A DNA stretch of 64,000 bases from Flavobacteriales bacterium (GTDB lineage: Bacteria > Bacteroidota > Bacteroidia > Flavobacteriales_F > PHOS-HE28), in NCBI GenBank assembly GCA_016721825.1, contig JADKHI010000004.1, forward strand, positions 62,001 through 126,000, in the 5' to 3' direction. The notes beneath the pieces are model-generated. The model saw only the letters and a list, made by a program, of their open reading frames with translations, was not told where the DNA came from and did not search any database. Each line of letters starts with the position of its first letter. Within the stretch, counting starts at the first letter, position 1. Of the stretch, positions 27,840-35,659 are shown one piece after another. The position numbers and the translations under genes were made by a program.

Positions 27840-27908
27840 CTTGCTCTAGCGGTTGGTTAAGGGGAACACGACCACATCACCCGGTACCGGGCGAAGTGAA
27901 CATCGCCC

Positions 27909-28724
27909 CTATTTGTGGTTGGCCAGGGTCTGGCTCACGCTGAAGCCCGCCTCGTCGATGCCATGGGTGATGGAATCGATCTTGGTGCTGAAGTAGTTGA
28001 ACATGATGATCGCGATCGTGGACCCGATGATACCGAAGGCCGTGTTGATCAGGGCCTCGGAGATACCGGTGGACAGCGCTGTGGCGTCCGGTGTACCGGC
28101 GGTGGCCAATGCGCTGAACGACTTGATCATACCCATAACGGTACCGATCAGACCCAGCAGGGTGCTGATGCTGGCACAGGTGGAAAGGATCACCAGGTTC
28201 TTGCTCAGCATGGGCAGCTCCAGGGCGGTGGCCTCCTCGATCTCCTGCTTCACGCTGTTGATCTTGGTCTCCTTGTCCATGGAACTGTCATGCAGCACGG
28301 TCTTGTACTTCTCCAAGCCGCTGCGCATCACGTTGGCCACGCTGCCTTGCTGTTCGTCGCAAGCGGTGATGGCCTGATCCACCTGGTCGCCCGCCAGCAT
28401 GTGGCGTACGTCTCCCAGGAAGCTTTCGATACGGCCTTTGCCTTTCGCCCGGCTCAACGTCAGGAAACGCTCGATGCTGAAGATGATGACCAGCAGGTTC
28501 ACCGTGATAAGGATCGGCACGATGAAACCACCCTTGTGGATGAGACCGAAGGTGTGGCCTGGCTCAGCTTCAACCGGGTGGCCTTTGATGGGATCGCCAC
28601 CTTCGAAGTTGCCGGAGTCGCCCAGCACGAACATGTAGATCAGGATGCTGACGACCAGCGCGAGGGGAATAACGATGGCCACGAACATGCTGGACATCTT
28701 CCCGGAGTTGCTCTCGTTGCTCAT
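27909..28724 (-). CDS. exbB: MotA/TolQ/ExbB proton channel protein
   Basis: The 271-residue protein is the ExbB subunit of the TonB energising complex. It has an N-terminal helix (about 12-33), a second near 68-90 in IVPILITVNLLVIIFSIERFL, a cytoplasmic domain, and two C-terminal helices with the family motifs LSTCASISTLLGLIGTVMGMI and EALINTAFGIIGSTIAIIMF. It is the first gene of the minus-strand cluster and is followed by three exbD and two tonB genes. In the membrane, it forms the ring around the ExbD helices. Confidence 0.95.
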   Translation of the reverse strand: MSNESNSGKMSSMFVAIVIPLALVVSILIYMFVLGDSGNFEGGDPIKGHPVEAEPGHTFGLIHKGGFIVPILITVNLLVIIFSIERFLTLSRAKGKGRIESFLGDVRHMLAGDQVDQAITACDEQQGSVANVMRSGLEKYKTVLHDSSMDKETKINSVKQEIEEATALELPMLSKNLVILSTCASISTLLGLIGTVMGMIKSFSALATAGTPDATALSTGISEALINTAFGIIGSTIAIIMFNYFSTKIDSITHGIDEAGFSVSQTLANHK

Positions 28725-28826
28725 TGGAGGTTTGTGACGTTTCTGGGTTGGGTTCTCGTTCGGTCGACCGTTGCAAAGCCTTCACATACTAGCAGGCAAA
28801 GCGTGGGATGCGATTTTCAGGGTGGG

Positions 28827-28834
28827 CAAACATA
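28827..28834 (-). promoter_or_regulatory. Candidate -7 box for the exbB cluster
   Basis: CAAACATA on the plus strand reads TATGTTTG on the minus strand, a full match to TAnnTTTG. It would give a leader of about 100 bases before the exbB start. I see no clear -33 TTG at the right distance. Confidence 0.4.
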
Positions 28835-29106
28835 ACAAAGAGGCCGCTCGGACCACATTTCCGCAATGTTACCACGCACCACGCCCTCTTCGACCTTTCG
28901 GGCCGCAGTTGAAGGATGCCGACTCGCGTTGAAATGCACATGGTACATGGGATAGCGATGGAGAAGTGAAGCTCCTGGCCCTACAACGGCGCTGCCGATG
29001 CGTTGGTGCGTGGCGCACCGGGAGATCGAGGAACGGTGGTGGTGGACCGGCGAACGGCATGGGCCTAGGCCCGCATAGACATCCAACAATGAGCAACCTA
29101 GTTACC

Positions 29107-29135
29107 TTGTATTTATTTTCCATGGAATATATTTG
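29107..29135 (+). promoter_or_regulatory. Bacteroidota promoter of the pirin gene
   Basis: TTG at 29107-29109, an 18-bp spacer, and TATATTTG at 29128-29135 match the TTG-N(17-23)-TAnnTTTG consensus. Transcription would start about 5 bases before the ATG at 29144, so the mRNA would have almost no leader. Confidence 0.6.
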
Positions 29136-29143
29136 CGCTCACA

Positions 29144-30013
29144 ATGGACCGCAAAACCTTCCTCCGCAGCAGCCTGATGGGCGGCACCGCCTTGATGGCG
29201 ATGGGCTCTAAGCCCGGGCCCTATGAGCCGACCGCTCCGACGCTCGACCCCATTGGATTCAACCACCTTCCCTCGCAAACACCTCGCATCATGAGCGAAC
29301 ATGGTCCTTCACAAAGCGGGCACGCGCGGCCATGCCGACCACGGCTGGCTCAACGCCCACCACACGTTCAGCTTCGCGAACTACTACGATCCCGAGCGCA
29401 TGCACTTTGGTGTGCTGCGCGTGCTCAACGACGATCCGTCGCCGCAGGAAAGGGCTTCAACACGCACCCGCACGACAACATGGAGATCATCACCATTCCA
29501 CTGTCAGGAGCCGTAGCGCACAAGGACAGTATGGGCAACAGCGGCATCATCACTGCCGGTGAAGTGCAAGTGATGAGCGCTGGAACGGGCATCACCCACA
29601 GCGAATTCAACCACCTTCAGGACGCTGAACTGCGCCTGTTGCAGATCTGGCTTTTTCCGAACAAGCGCAACGTAACGCCGCGCTACGGGCAGATCACGCT
29701 AAAGCCCGAGTCGGCTGTGAACGGCTTCGAACAGATCCTTTCTCCGAGCCCTGATGATGCTGGGATGTGGATCCACCAAGATGCTTGGTTCAGCATGGGA
29801 CGTTTCGATGCGGACCAGCGGACCGGATACCAGGTGAAGCGCTCGGGCAACGGCGTCTACGCCTTCATCGTGGAAGGCGAGGCCACGATCAACGGCCAAG
29901 CCGTGGCACAGCGCGACGGGCTCGGCATCTGGGAGGTGGACCGTCTCGATATCACCACTGGAGCGAGCGGTGCCCGCATCCTACTGATGGATGTGCCGAT
30001 GGAACTAAGCTGA
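29144..30013 (+). CDS. Tat-type pirin family protein with two compensating frameshifts
   Basis: The 289-codon frame begins with a Tat-like signal (MDRKTFLRSSLMGGTALM) and a linker with IGFNHLP, then goes wrong between about 29303 and 29446. There the pirin sequence continues in the +1 frame (VLHKAGTRGHADHGWL, HTFSFANYYDPERMHFG, VLRVLNDD) and returns to the first frame at GKGFNTHPHDNMEI. An extra G at 29303/29304 and a missing G near 29444 explain both shifts. The iron-binding residues in HPHDNMEI and THSEFN are in the open frame, but about 48 residues before them would be scrambled if translated as written. Pirins are cupin-fold metalloproteins; some degrade quercetin. Confidence 0.85.
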   Translation: MDRKTFLRSSLMGGTALMAMGSKPGPYEPTAPTLDPIGFNHLPSQTPRIMSEHGPSQSGHARPCRPRLAQRPPHVQLRELLRSRAHALWCAARAQRRSVAAGKGFNTHPHDNMEIITIPLSGAVAHKDSMGNSGIITAGEVQVMSAGTGITHSEFNHLQDAELRLLQIWLFPNKRNVTPRYGQITLKPESAVNGFEQILSPSPDDAGMWIHQDAWFSMGRFDADQRTGYQVKRSGNGVYAFIVEGEATINGQAVAQRDGLGIWEVDRLDITTGASGARILLMDVPMELS

Positions 30014-30047
30014 TCCGACCGAACCAACGAAAAAAACGAACACACCA

Positions 30048-30599
30048 ATGGAAACAGCAACGAAGAATGCCGTGAAGTGGACCATCGATCCCGCACATAG
30101 CGAGATCCAGTTCAAAGTGAAGCACCTGATGATCACCACAGTGACCGGGAGCTTTCAAAAGTTCGGTGCCGACATCGAGGCCGACGGGGATGACCTCAGC
30201 CACTCGCGGGTGAACTTCTGGGCCGATGCGGACAGTGTGACCACCGGCAGCGAGCAGCGCGATGGACACCTGAAGAGCCCGGATTTCTTCGACATCGCGA
30301 ACCACCCACGCATCACCTTCACGGCCAAAGGTGCTAAGGATGTGGACCACGATGGCAGCTGGGAACTCCTTGGCGAGCTCACCATCAACGGCATTGCTAA
30401 GCCCATTACGCTAAGTGTTGAATGGGGTGGTGTGATGAAGGACCCCTGGGGCAACACCAAGGCAGGCGTGACCATCAACGGCAAGCTGAACCGCAAGGAC
30501 TGGAACCTCAACTGGAACGCTGCCCTTGAGGCTGGCGGCATGTTGGTGAGCGATGAGGTCCGCATTAGCTGCGAAGTGCAGTTGACCAAGCAGGGCTAA
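30048..30599 (+). CDS. YceI family protein
   Basis: The 183-residue protein matches the YceI-like lipocalin-type beta-barrel that binds polyisoprenoid lipids: WTIDPAHSEIQFKVKHLMI near residue 11, HLKSPDFFDIANHPRITF near 75, LLGELTINGIAKPITL near 104, and GRLNRKDW-like GKLNRKDWNLNW near 144. No signal peptide is visible, so this copy is probably cytoplasmic, unlike E. coli YceI. It lies 34 bp after the pirin gene with no promoter between, and the two may share a transcript. In other Bacteroidota pirin and YceI genes are often neighbours, which I recall but cannot check here. Confidence 0.93.
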   Translation: METATKNAVKWTIDPAHSEIQFKVKHLMITTVTGSFQKFGADIEADGDDLSHSRVNFWADADSVTTGSEQRDGHLKSPDFFDIANHPRITFTAKGAKDVDHDGSWELLGELTINGIAKPITLSVEWGGVMKDPWGNTKAGVTINGKLNRKDWNLNWNAALEAGGMLVSDEVRISCEVQLTKQG

Positions 30600-30619
30600 G
30601 CGCACATACTTAACAGGAG

Positions 30620-30653
30620 CGAAAGGCCTGTCCCCTCGGGGATGGGCCTTTCG
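30620..30653 (+). terminator. Hairpin terminator after yceI
   Basis: CGAAAGGCC at 30620 pairs with GGCCTTTCG ending at 30653; an inner TCCCC/GGGGA stem around TCG makes the hairpin long and GC-rich. No long U-run follows, but the position 20 bp past the stop fits a terminator. Confidence 0.75.
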
Positions 30654-30735
30654 TCCATCAAAAGGGCCATCTCCGCACCGTGTTCACCGAACAACAATTT
30701 CATGAGGTCGTGACATGTGCGCAGAGCCTGCGTCT

Positions 30736-30743
30736 TATGTTCG
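30736..30743 (+). promoter_or_regulatory. Candidate -7 box for mscS-like gene
   Basis: TATGTTCG fits TAnnTTcG, the variant seen at other starts in this window. It lies between the yceI terminator and the ATG at 30805. Confidence 0.3.
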
Positions 30744-30804
30744 CCGCTCATTACAGGTCTCGAAAAGGACAGCCGACGGCTTTCAGAACCAAACTCCAAA
30801 GACG

Positions 30805-31644
30805 ATGAACGAAGTGGAAGCTCAAGTAGGCCAAGTGCAGGTGTGGGCCATGCGCATTAAAGATGTCGCCATGGATTACGCCCCCAAGTTGGTGGCCGCC
30901 TTGCTGGTGCTATGGGTCGGCTCCATGCTGATCAAGATGTTCGCCAAGGTGATGGGCAAGGTGCTAACGAGCCGCGGCGTGGAGCCTACGTTGCAGCGCT
31001 TCCTGCACAGCTTGGTCACGGTCTCGCTGCGCATCCTCCTCTTGGTCACCTTCATTGGTATGCTCGGCGTGCAGACCACAAGCTTCATCGCGATCATCGG
31101 CGCTGCGGGCTTGGCGGTGGGCTTGGCCCTGCAAGGCACCTTGGCCAACTTCGCTGGCGGCACGCTCATCCTCCTTTTCAAGCCTTACAAAGTTGGCGAC
31201 CTGGTCGAAGCTCAGGGCCACGTGGGCCACGTGAAGGAGATCCAGATCTTCACCACCGTTTTGCTGACACCGGAGAACAAGACCGTGATCATCCCCAATG
31301 GGGCCATGGCGAACGGCAACATCGTGAACTACACCCGCGAAGGGAAGATCCGCGTAGACCTCACGTTCGGGCTCAACTACGCATCTTCCGTTACCAAAGC
31401 CCGCGAGGTGTTGACCGGTGTGATGCGCGCACATCCCAAGGTGATGCCGGAACCAGCTCCTTCCGTCACCGTCGCCAAGCTCAACTTGGATGGCGTGGAG
31501 CTGGCCGTTCGTCCGCATTGCGACCCGAAGGATTATTGGGATGTGTACTTCGACATCTACGAGCAAGGCTTGGCCGCGCTGCAGGCGAATAACATCGCTG
31601 GACCACAACCTACCATGCGCGTGTACACAACGGACAAGGCCTGA
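30805..31644 (+). CDS. Small-conductance mechanosensitive channel, MscS family
   Basis: A 279-residue channel protein of the MscS core type. It has three N-terminal helices; the pore helix TM3 is recognisable in IIGAAGLAVGLALQGTLANF near residue 90. The beta domain begins at GGTLILLFKPYKVGDLVEAQ, followed by the typical TVIIPNGAMANGNIVNYTRE and a C-terminal alpha-beta domain. I chose the ATG at 30805; the upstream in-frame ATG at 30715 adds 30 residues with no hydrophobic or family character and would start inside the promoter region. The channel releases solutes upon hypo-osmotic shock. Confidence 0.93.
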   Translation: MNEVEAQVGQVQVWAMRIKDVAMDYAPKLVAALLVLWVGSMLIKMFAKVMGKVLTSRGVEPTLQRFLHSLVTVSLRILLLVTFIGMLGVQTTSFIAIIGAAGLAVGLALQGTLANFAGGTLILLFKPYKVGDLVEAQGHVGHVKEIQIFTTVLLTPENKTVIIPNGAMANGNIVNYTREGKIRVDLTFGLNYASSVTKAREVLTGVMRAHPKVMPEPAPSVTVAKLNLDGVELAVRPHCDPKDYWDVYFDIYEQGLAALQANNIAGPQPTMRVYTTDKA

Positions 31645-31765
31645 GCAACGCTCGGCGGAGGGTCTTTCGCACCATCGCGTCGGGCTGGGTTAAGCCATCT
31701 CTTCGTGGACGGTCGGGTAAAATGCGACCACGCGGTACGCGGAAGCCTTTCTACTTTCCGGGCAA

Positions 31766-33457
31766 ATGCCAGCTCCTTCCACCAAGACAAGCGATGTTCT
31801 CGAATGGCGCAAGCTCTTCACCAAAGGGCCGATGCCCGCTTCTTCGGCTGCCCGGAAGCAGGTGTTGACCAACATCCCGCTGCGCTCCATTCAGAACGTA
31901 CGGGCATTGCTCGAACTCCACGACCTGGTGCTCTTCGCGCTGGCGCATCCAGGTGATGTGGCGGAGCACAAGCTGGCGCTTTCGGCCTTGCAGCACGTTT
32001 CCCAAGAGACCGAACGACTGAGCGCGCACAGCGAACGCAACACCATGGCCCTCAGCAACACGGGCCTCGCACATACCAGCGTTACCGTGGCCTTCAGCAG
32101 GGAGCTGCTCGTGTGGCTGCAGGAGAACTACCCGGACCACGTGTCGGTCCATTCGGTCGATGGTGACCTGAGGACGGCCAAGTCGTGGATCAAGGGCCTG
32201 CTTCCACATGCTGAACAAGAAGCCTTCGAGCTGGACGACTTCGACCTCAATGCCTGGCTCGCCAATGCCCGGGGGAAACGCAAGCCTGCTGACCTGAGTT
32301 GGTGGTTGAAGCTCACCGAGCGACTACCTGAGGCTGTGCGGTCGACCCTCTTCGAGCAGCTACAGATCTACGTGAGCGTAGATCTCGGCGACACGGGGCT
32401 CTCCGCCACCTACGGGCGTTCCCCGCAGCGTCCGGTGCATGCCTTCCCGAACGGGCTTCCGCGTTCCATCGACCTTCCCGCGTTGCTCCGGCGACCGCTC
32501 CCGGCACCGCGAACGCTGCGGTCATCAGAGCGACAACAGGTCGTTGAAGCCTCACGCGGCATCCTGCTCTCCGGCCTGCGCGAGACGGGACCTGTGACCC
32601 ACGCGGACCCACGCACAGTGGAACTGATCGACATGGGCGACGGCATCGACATCGCGCTGTTCCATCTTCCCCCTTCGCAACGCCAGACGTACGACAGCTA
32701 CATCGGCTACGTGGCCTTCCTCAACACCGTGCCCGCGGCCTATGGCGGCGCATGGATGTTCCCGGGCAAGACCAAGGTGGGCGTGAACGTCTTCCCCTCC
32801 CTTCGCGGCGGTGCATCGGCCCTGTTGTTCGGCCAGATCCTGCGCTGCTACGCACAGCGTTTCGGCGTGGATCGCTTCGAGGCGGACCCGTACCAGCTGG
32901 GCCATGGGAACGCCGACGGCATCGCGAGCGGCGCATATTGGTTCTACTACCGGCTGGGCTTCCGTCCGGTCGATCGGGCGACCGCACGCATCGCGGAGAA
33001 GGAGTTCCTGCGCTTCGCGAAGGACAAGGCACACCGCAGCGACACCGACCTGTTGCGCGATCTGGCCGCACAGCCCTTGGTGCTTGTGGTTCGCGCTTCG
33101 GAGGTGGAGCCCATCGAACCCGTGGAGCTCTCGCATGCGGTGATGCGCATGGTGGCCGGACGGTATTCCGGCGATCACCGGCAGGCGCTGCGTTCGGAGC
33201 GCGCACGGACAATGAAGGCCTTGGGCATCACGGATCTGCGAACGTGGAGCATGGATGAACAGCATTGGGCCCAGGAGCTTTGCCTGGCGCTCGGGCTCAT
33301 CGCGGACCTGGAGCGCTGGTCGAGGAAGGACAAGAAGCTGCTGATCGAACTACTGCGGGCAAAAGGTGGACGCACCGAAGAAGCCTACATCGCCCTGCTG
33401 CAGCGGCATTCGCGGTTGTGGGCAGGCTGGGCGAAGGCCGTGCGGGGCCGGATGTGA
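31766..33457 (+). CDS. Uncharacterised conserved protein with a possible GNAT-like half
   Basis: The 563-residue protein has no signal peptide or membrane helix. Residues 1-180 are helical with mixed charge. The part from about 300 to 430 contains DMGDGIDIALFHLPPSQRQ, YIGYVAFLNTVPAAYGGAW, KVGVNVFPSLRGG and NADGIASGAYWFYYRLGFRP. The strand-loop-helix order and the last motif, where an altered residue position turns into YRLGFRP, are like the end of an acetyltransferase (GNAT) fold, but this is inference. I recall relatives of unknown function in other bacterial phyla. It has its own short-spaced -7-like box (TACTTTCC at 31752) and no obvious operon partner. Confidence 0.7.
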   Translation: MPAPSTKTSDVLEWRKLFTKGPMPASSAARKQVLTNIPLRSIQNVRALLELHDLVLFALAHPGDVAEHKLALSALQHVSQETERLSAHSERNTMALSNTGLAHTSVTVAFSRELLVWLQENYPDHVSVHSVDGDLRTAKSWIKGLLPHAEQEAFELDDFDLNAWLANARGKRKPADLSWWLKLTERLPEAVRSTLFEQLQIYVSVDLGDTGLSATYGRSPQRPVHAFPNGLPRSIDLPALLRRPLPAPRTLRSSERQQVVEASRGILLSGLRETGPVTHADPRTVELIDMGDGIDIALFHLPPSQRQTYDSYIGYVAFLNTVPAAYGGAWMFPGKTKVGVNVFPSLRGGASALLFGQILRCYAQRFGVDRFEADPYQLGHGNADGIASGAYWFYYRLGFRPVDRATARIAEKEFLRFAKDKAHRSDTDLLRDLAAQPLVLVVRASEVEPIEPVELSHAVMRMVAGRYSGDHRQALRSERARTMKALGITDLRTWSMDEQHWAQELCLALGLIADLERWSRKDKKLLIELLRAKGGRTEEAYIALLQRHSRLWAGWAKAVRGRM

Positions 33458-33523
33458 CGATCATCACCGTGTTCCGGGCGTTGGCGGCGTGAGCTTCGTG
33501 CAACTTTCACACCCCCGGGAACC

Positions 33524-34789
33524 ATGGCCAAGGATTATGATGTGCTCATCATCGGTGGCGGCACCGCTGGACTGATGACCGCGGCACAGCTGCACCGCAA
33601 GGACAAGCAGTTGCGCATCGGATTGATCGAGCCCAGCGCCAAGCACCATTACCAGCCTGCCTACACGCTCGTCGCCGCGGGCACCTTCGACATGAAGGAC
33701 ACCATTCGCAACGAGGGCGACTACGTTCCCAAGGGCGTGGATTGGATCAAGGAGCACGCCGCCACCTTCGAGCCTGAGAAGGACACGGTGCGCACCAGCG
33801 AAGGGCAGTCCTACACCTACGGCCACCTCGTGGTGTGCCCCGGCATCAAGCTGGACATCGATGCGATGCCCGGCCTTCGCGAAGCGCTGGCCACGGACTT
33901 CGTCTGCAGCAACTACATCGACCCGGAGAAGACCCTGCGCGTGCTGAAGGCCTTCAAAGGTGGGAACGCGGTGTTCACGCAGCCAAGCACCCCGATCAAG
34001 TGCGGCGGTGCCCCTCAGAAGGCGGCCTACATGAGCGATGAGTTCCTGCGGAAGAGCGGTGTGCGCGACAAGACCAACCTTGTCTATGCCACACCGGGGT
34101 CCGTCATCTTCGGCGTGAAGGAGTTCGCGCCCGCCTTGATGGACGTGATCCACAAGAAGGGCATCATCCTGAAGACCTTCTACAACCCGGTGCGCATCGA
34201 TCCGGTGAAAAAGGAGATCCATTTCAAGTGGAGCAAGCCGGGGGAGAACTCCTGCGTGCTCACCGAGGACCAGGGCCTCAAGGAAAAGGTGGAGGGCGAA
34301 AGCACCATCGTGATGCCCTACGACATGCTGCACCTGGCACCGCCCCAGAGCGCGCCGGACTTCATCAAGCAGAGCCCGCTCGCCTATCAGGAAGGACCGA
34401 GCAAGGGATGGTTGGAGGTGGACATCAACAGCCTGCAGCACAAGCGCTACGCGAACATCTTCGGGCTCGGGGATGTCGCGGCGCTGCCCACGGCCAAGAC
34501 CGGCGCGGCCATCCGCAAGCAGGTGCCCGTGGTGGTGGCCAACGTGCTGCAGCGCATCAAGGACGGCCTGCTCTCCAAGGAACAGTACAGCGGTTACAGC
34601 AGCTGTCCGCTGGTGACCGGCTACGGCAAGATGTTGCTTGCAGAGTTCAAGTACGACAACGTGCGCGACAGCGACCCCTTGTTGCGCCGCCTCTTCGACA
34701 CCACCAAGCCGCTGTGGAGCATGTGGATCCTGAAGAAGTACGGCCTGCCCTGGCTGTACTGGAACAAGATGCTGCGGGGCACGATGTGA
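33524..34789 (+). CDS. Sulfide:quinone oxidoreductase-like flavoprotein
   Basis: A 421-residue FAD enzyme of the two-dinucleotide-fold family. The N-terminal FAD motif is VLIIGGGTAGLMTAAQL (about residue 7). Two of the SQR-type redox cysteines are visible: Cys160 in STPIKCGGAPQKA and Cys361 in YSSCPLVTGYGK. The second FAD contact is FGLGDVAALPTAKTGAAIRKQ. The C-terminus has a hydrophobic amphipathic region (LWSMWILKKYGLPWLYWNK) that would bind the membrane. The enzyme would oxidise sulfide to polysulfide or sulfane sulfur with electrons to quinone, most likely for detoxification. Substrate is inferred from the cysteines; NDH-2-like relatives are a less likely alternative. Confidence 0.87.
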   Translation: MAKDYDVLIIGGGTAGLMTAAQLHRKDKQLRIGLIEPSAKHHYQPAYTLVAAGTFDMKDTIRNEGDYVPKGVDWIKEHAATFEPEKDTVRTSEGQSYTYGHLVVCPGIKLDIDAMPGLREALATDFVCSNYIDPEKTLRVLKAFKGGNAVFTQPSTPIKCGGAPQKAAYMSDEFLRKSGVRDKTNLVYATPGSVIFGVKEFAPALMDVIHKKGIILKTFYNPVRIDPVKKEIHFKWSKPGENSCVLTEDQGLKEKVEGESTIVMPYDMLHLAPPQSAPDFIKQSPLAYQEGPSKGWLEVDINSLQHKRYANIFGLGDVAALPTAKTGAAIRKQVPVVVANVLQRIKDGLLSKEQYSGYSSCPLVTGYGKMLLAEFKYDNVRDSDPLLRRLFDTTKPLWSMWILKKYGLPWLYWNKMLRGTM

Positions 34790-34798
34790 GCTGCGGAA

Positions 34799-34819
34799 CG
34801 TGAAGGCGATACCTTCACG
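34799..34819 (+). promoter_or_regulatory. Perfect hairpin just before the NYN gene
   Basis: CGTGAAGG pairs with CCTTCACG around a CGATA loop. It starts 10 bp after the flavoprotein stop and ends 5 bp before the NYN start codon, with no U-run. It could be a terminator remnant or a structure that affects initiation. Confidence 0.4.
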
Positions 34820-34824
34820 CGGCC

Positions 34825-35601
34825 ATGAAGAAGATCAACGACACCCGGATCGCGCTGCTGATCGACGGGGACAATGCGGCGCCCAAGCGGCTGGCCGCGA
34901 TCCTGGAGGAGGTGAGCAAGACCGGCACCATCACCATCCGCCGGATCTACGGTGACTGGACCACCATGGGCATGAGCGGCTGGAAGGACCTGCTGAACAG
35001 CAACGCCATCCAGCCCGTGCAGCAGTTCGCCTACACCAAGGGCAAGAACAGCACGGACAGTGCGCTGATCATCGACGCCATGGACATCCTGCACGGCGAG
35101 CTGGTGGACGCGTTCTGCATCGTGAGCAGCGACAGCGACTACACGCGCCTGGCCACACGGCTTCGCGAGAGCGGCATCTTCGTGATGGGCGTGGGCGAGA
35201 AGAAGACGCCGCATGCCTTCGTGCAGGCCTGCGAACGCTTCATCTACGTGGAGAACCTGGATGTGCAGGAGGCAGGACCAGGCGCAGGAGCAGGACCAGG
35301 TGCACCCGGCAAGGAGCGCAGCAAGCGCACCACATCCACGGCGAAGGCCCAGCCCGTCAAGCTGTCGCAGAACGGCGACCTGATGCGCAAGCTGCGCAAG
35401 GCCTTCAACATCGCGAAGGGCGAGGAAGAGGAGGCTTCGCTCAGCCTCATCGGCCAGGCCCTGCGCCGGTTGGACCCGGGGTTCGACCCGCGCAGTTACG
35501 GTCACGCATCGCTTTCGTCGCTGGTGAACGCGCTGAAGGACCAGCTGGAGACGCGCCGCGAGGAGAAGGGCAACACCGTGATGGTGCGGTTCCGGGGCTG
35601 A
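34825..35601 (+). CDS. NYN domain protein with C-terminal OST-HTH/LOTUS domain
   Basis: The 258-residue protein has an N-terminal NYN (PIN-like) nuclease domain with the acidic residues Asp14/Asp16 (LLIDGDNAAP), Asp78 (KNSTDSALIID) and Asp103/Asp105 (IVSSDSDYTRLATRLRE). A low-complexity Gly-Ala-Pro linker (about 149-162) joins it to a C-terminal OST-HTH/LOTUS region, LMRKLRKAFNIA through SLSSLVNALKDQL. This arrangement is a LabA/MARF1-like putative RNase with an RNA-binding module. The RNA target is unknown. Neighbouring genes do not suggest a toxin-antitoxin pair. Confidence 0.9.
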   Translation: MKKINDTRIALLIDGDNAAPKRLAAILEEVSKTGTITIRRIYGDWTTMGMSGWKDLLNSNAIQPVQQFAYTKGKNSTDSALIIDAMDILHGELVDAFCIVSSDSDYTRLATRLRESGIFVMGVGEKKTPHAFVQACERFIYVENLDVQEAGPGAGAGPGAPGKERSKRTTSTAKAQPVKLSQNGDLMRKLRKAFNIAKGEEEEASLSLIGQALRRLDPGFDPRSYGHASLSSLVNALKDQLETRREEKGNTVMVRFRG

Positions 35602-35612
35602 TCCATCCGTGT

Positions 35613-35630
35613 CCGGTCCACCCGGACCGG
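35613..35630 (+). terminator. GC-rich hairpin between the NYN gene and ileS
   Basis: CCGGTCC at 35613-35619 pairs with GGACCGG at 35624-35630 around an ACCC loop and is directly followed by TTATCTTTG. It may terminate the NYN transcript, while the trailing bases form the ileS -7 box. Confidence 0.4.
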
Positions 35631-35631
35631 T

Positions 35632-35639
35632 TATCTTTG
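35632..35639 (+). promoter_or_regulatory. Candidate -7 box of ileS
   Basis: TATCTTTG matches TAnnTTTG fully and lies 20 bp before the ileS ATG. No -33 TTG is evident because the expected position is inside the GC-rich hairpin. Confidence 0.5.
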
Positions 35640-35659
35640 CGGGCCTTTAGAAAGCCCTG

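Larger units (their letters stand above)
28725..29143. other. 419-bp divergent intergenic region
   Basis: No gene is supportable here on either strand. It holds the candidate promoter for exbB (minus) near 28830 and one for the pirin gene (plus) near 29107-29135. Short open frames exist on both strands, but none has a recognisable domain or a convincing start context. The part from 28860 to 29090 has no feature that I can name. Confidence 0.6.

Noticed and set aside
28817..29123. Small minus-strand open frames upstream of exbB
   Set aside because: Composition is unlike a protein, no start signal, and they overlap the promoter region.
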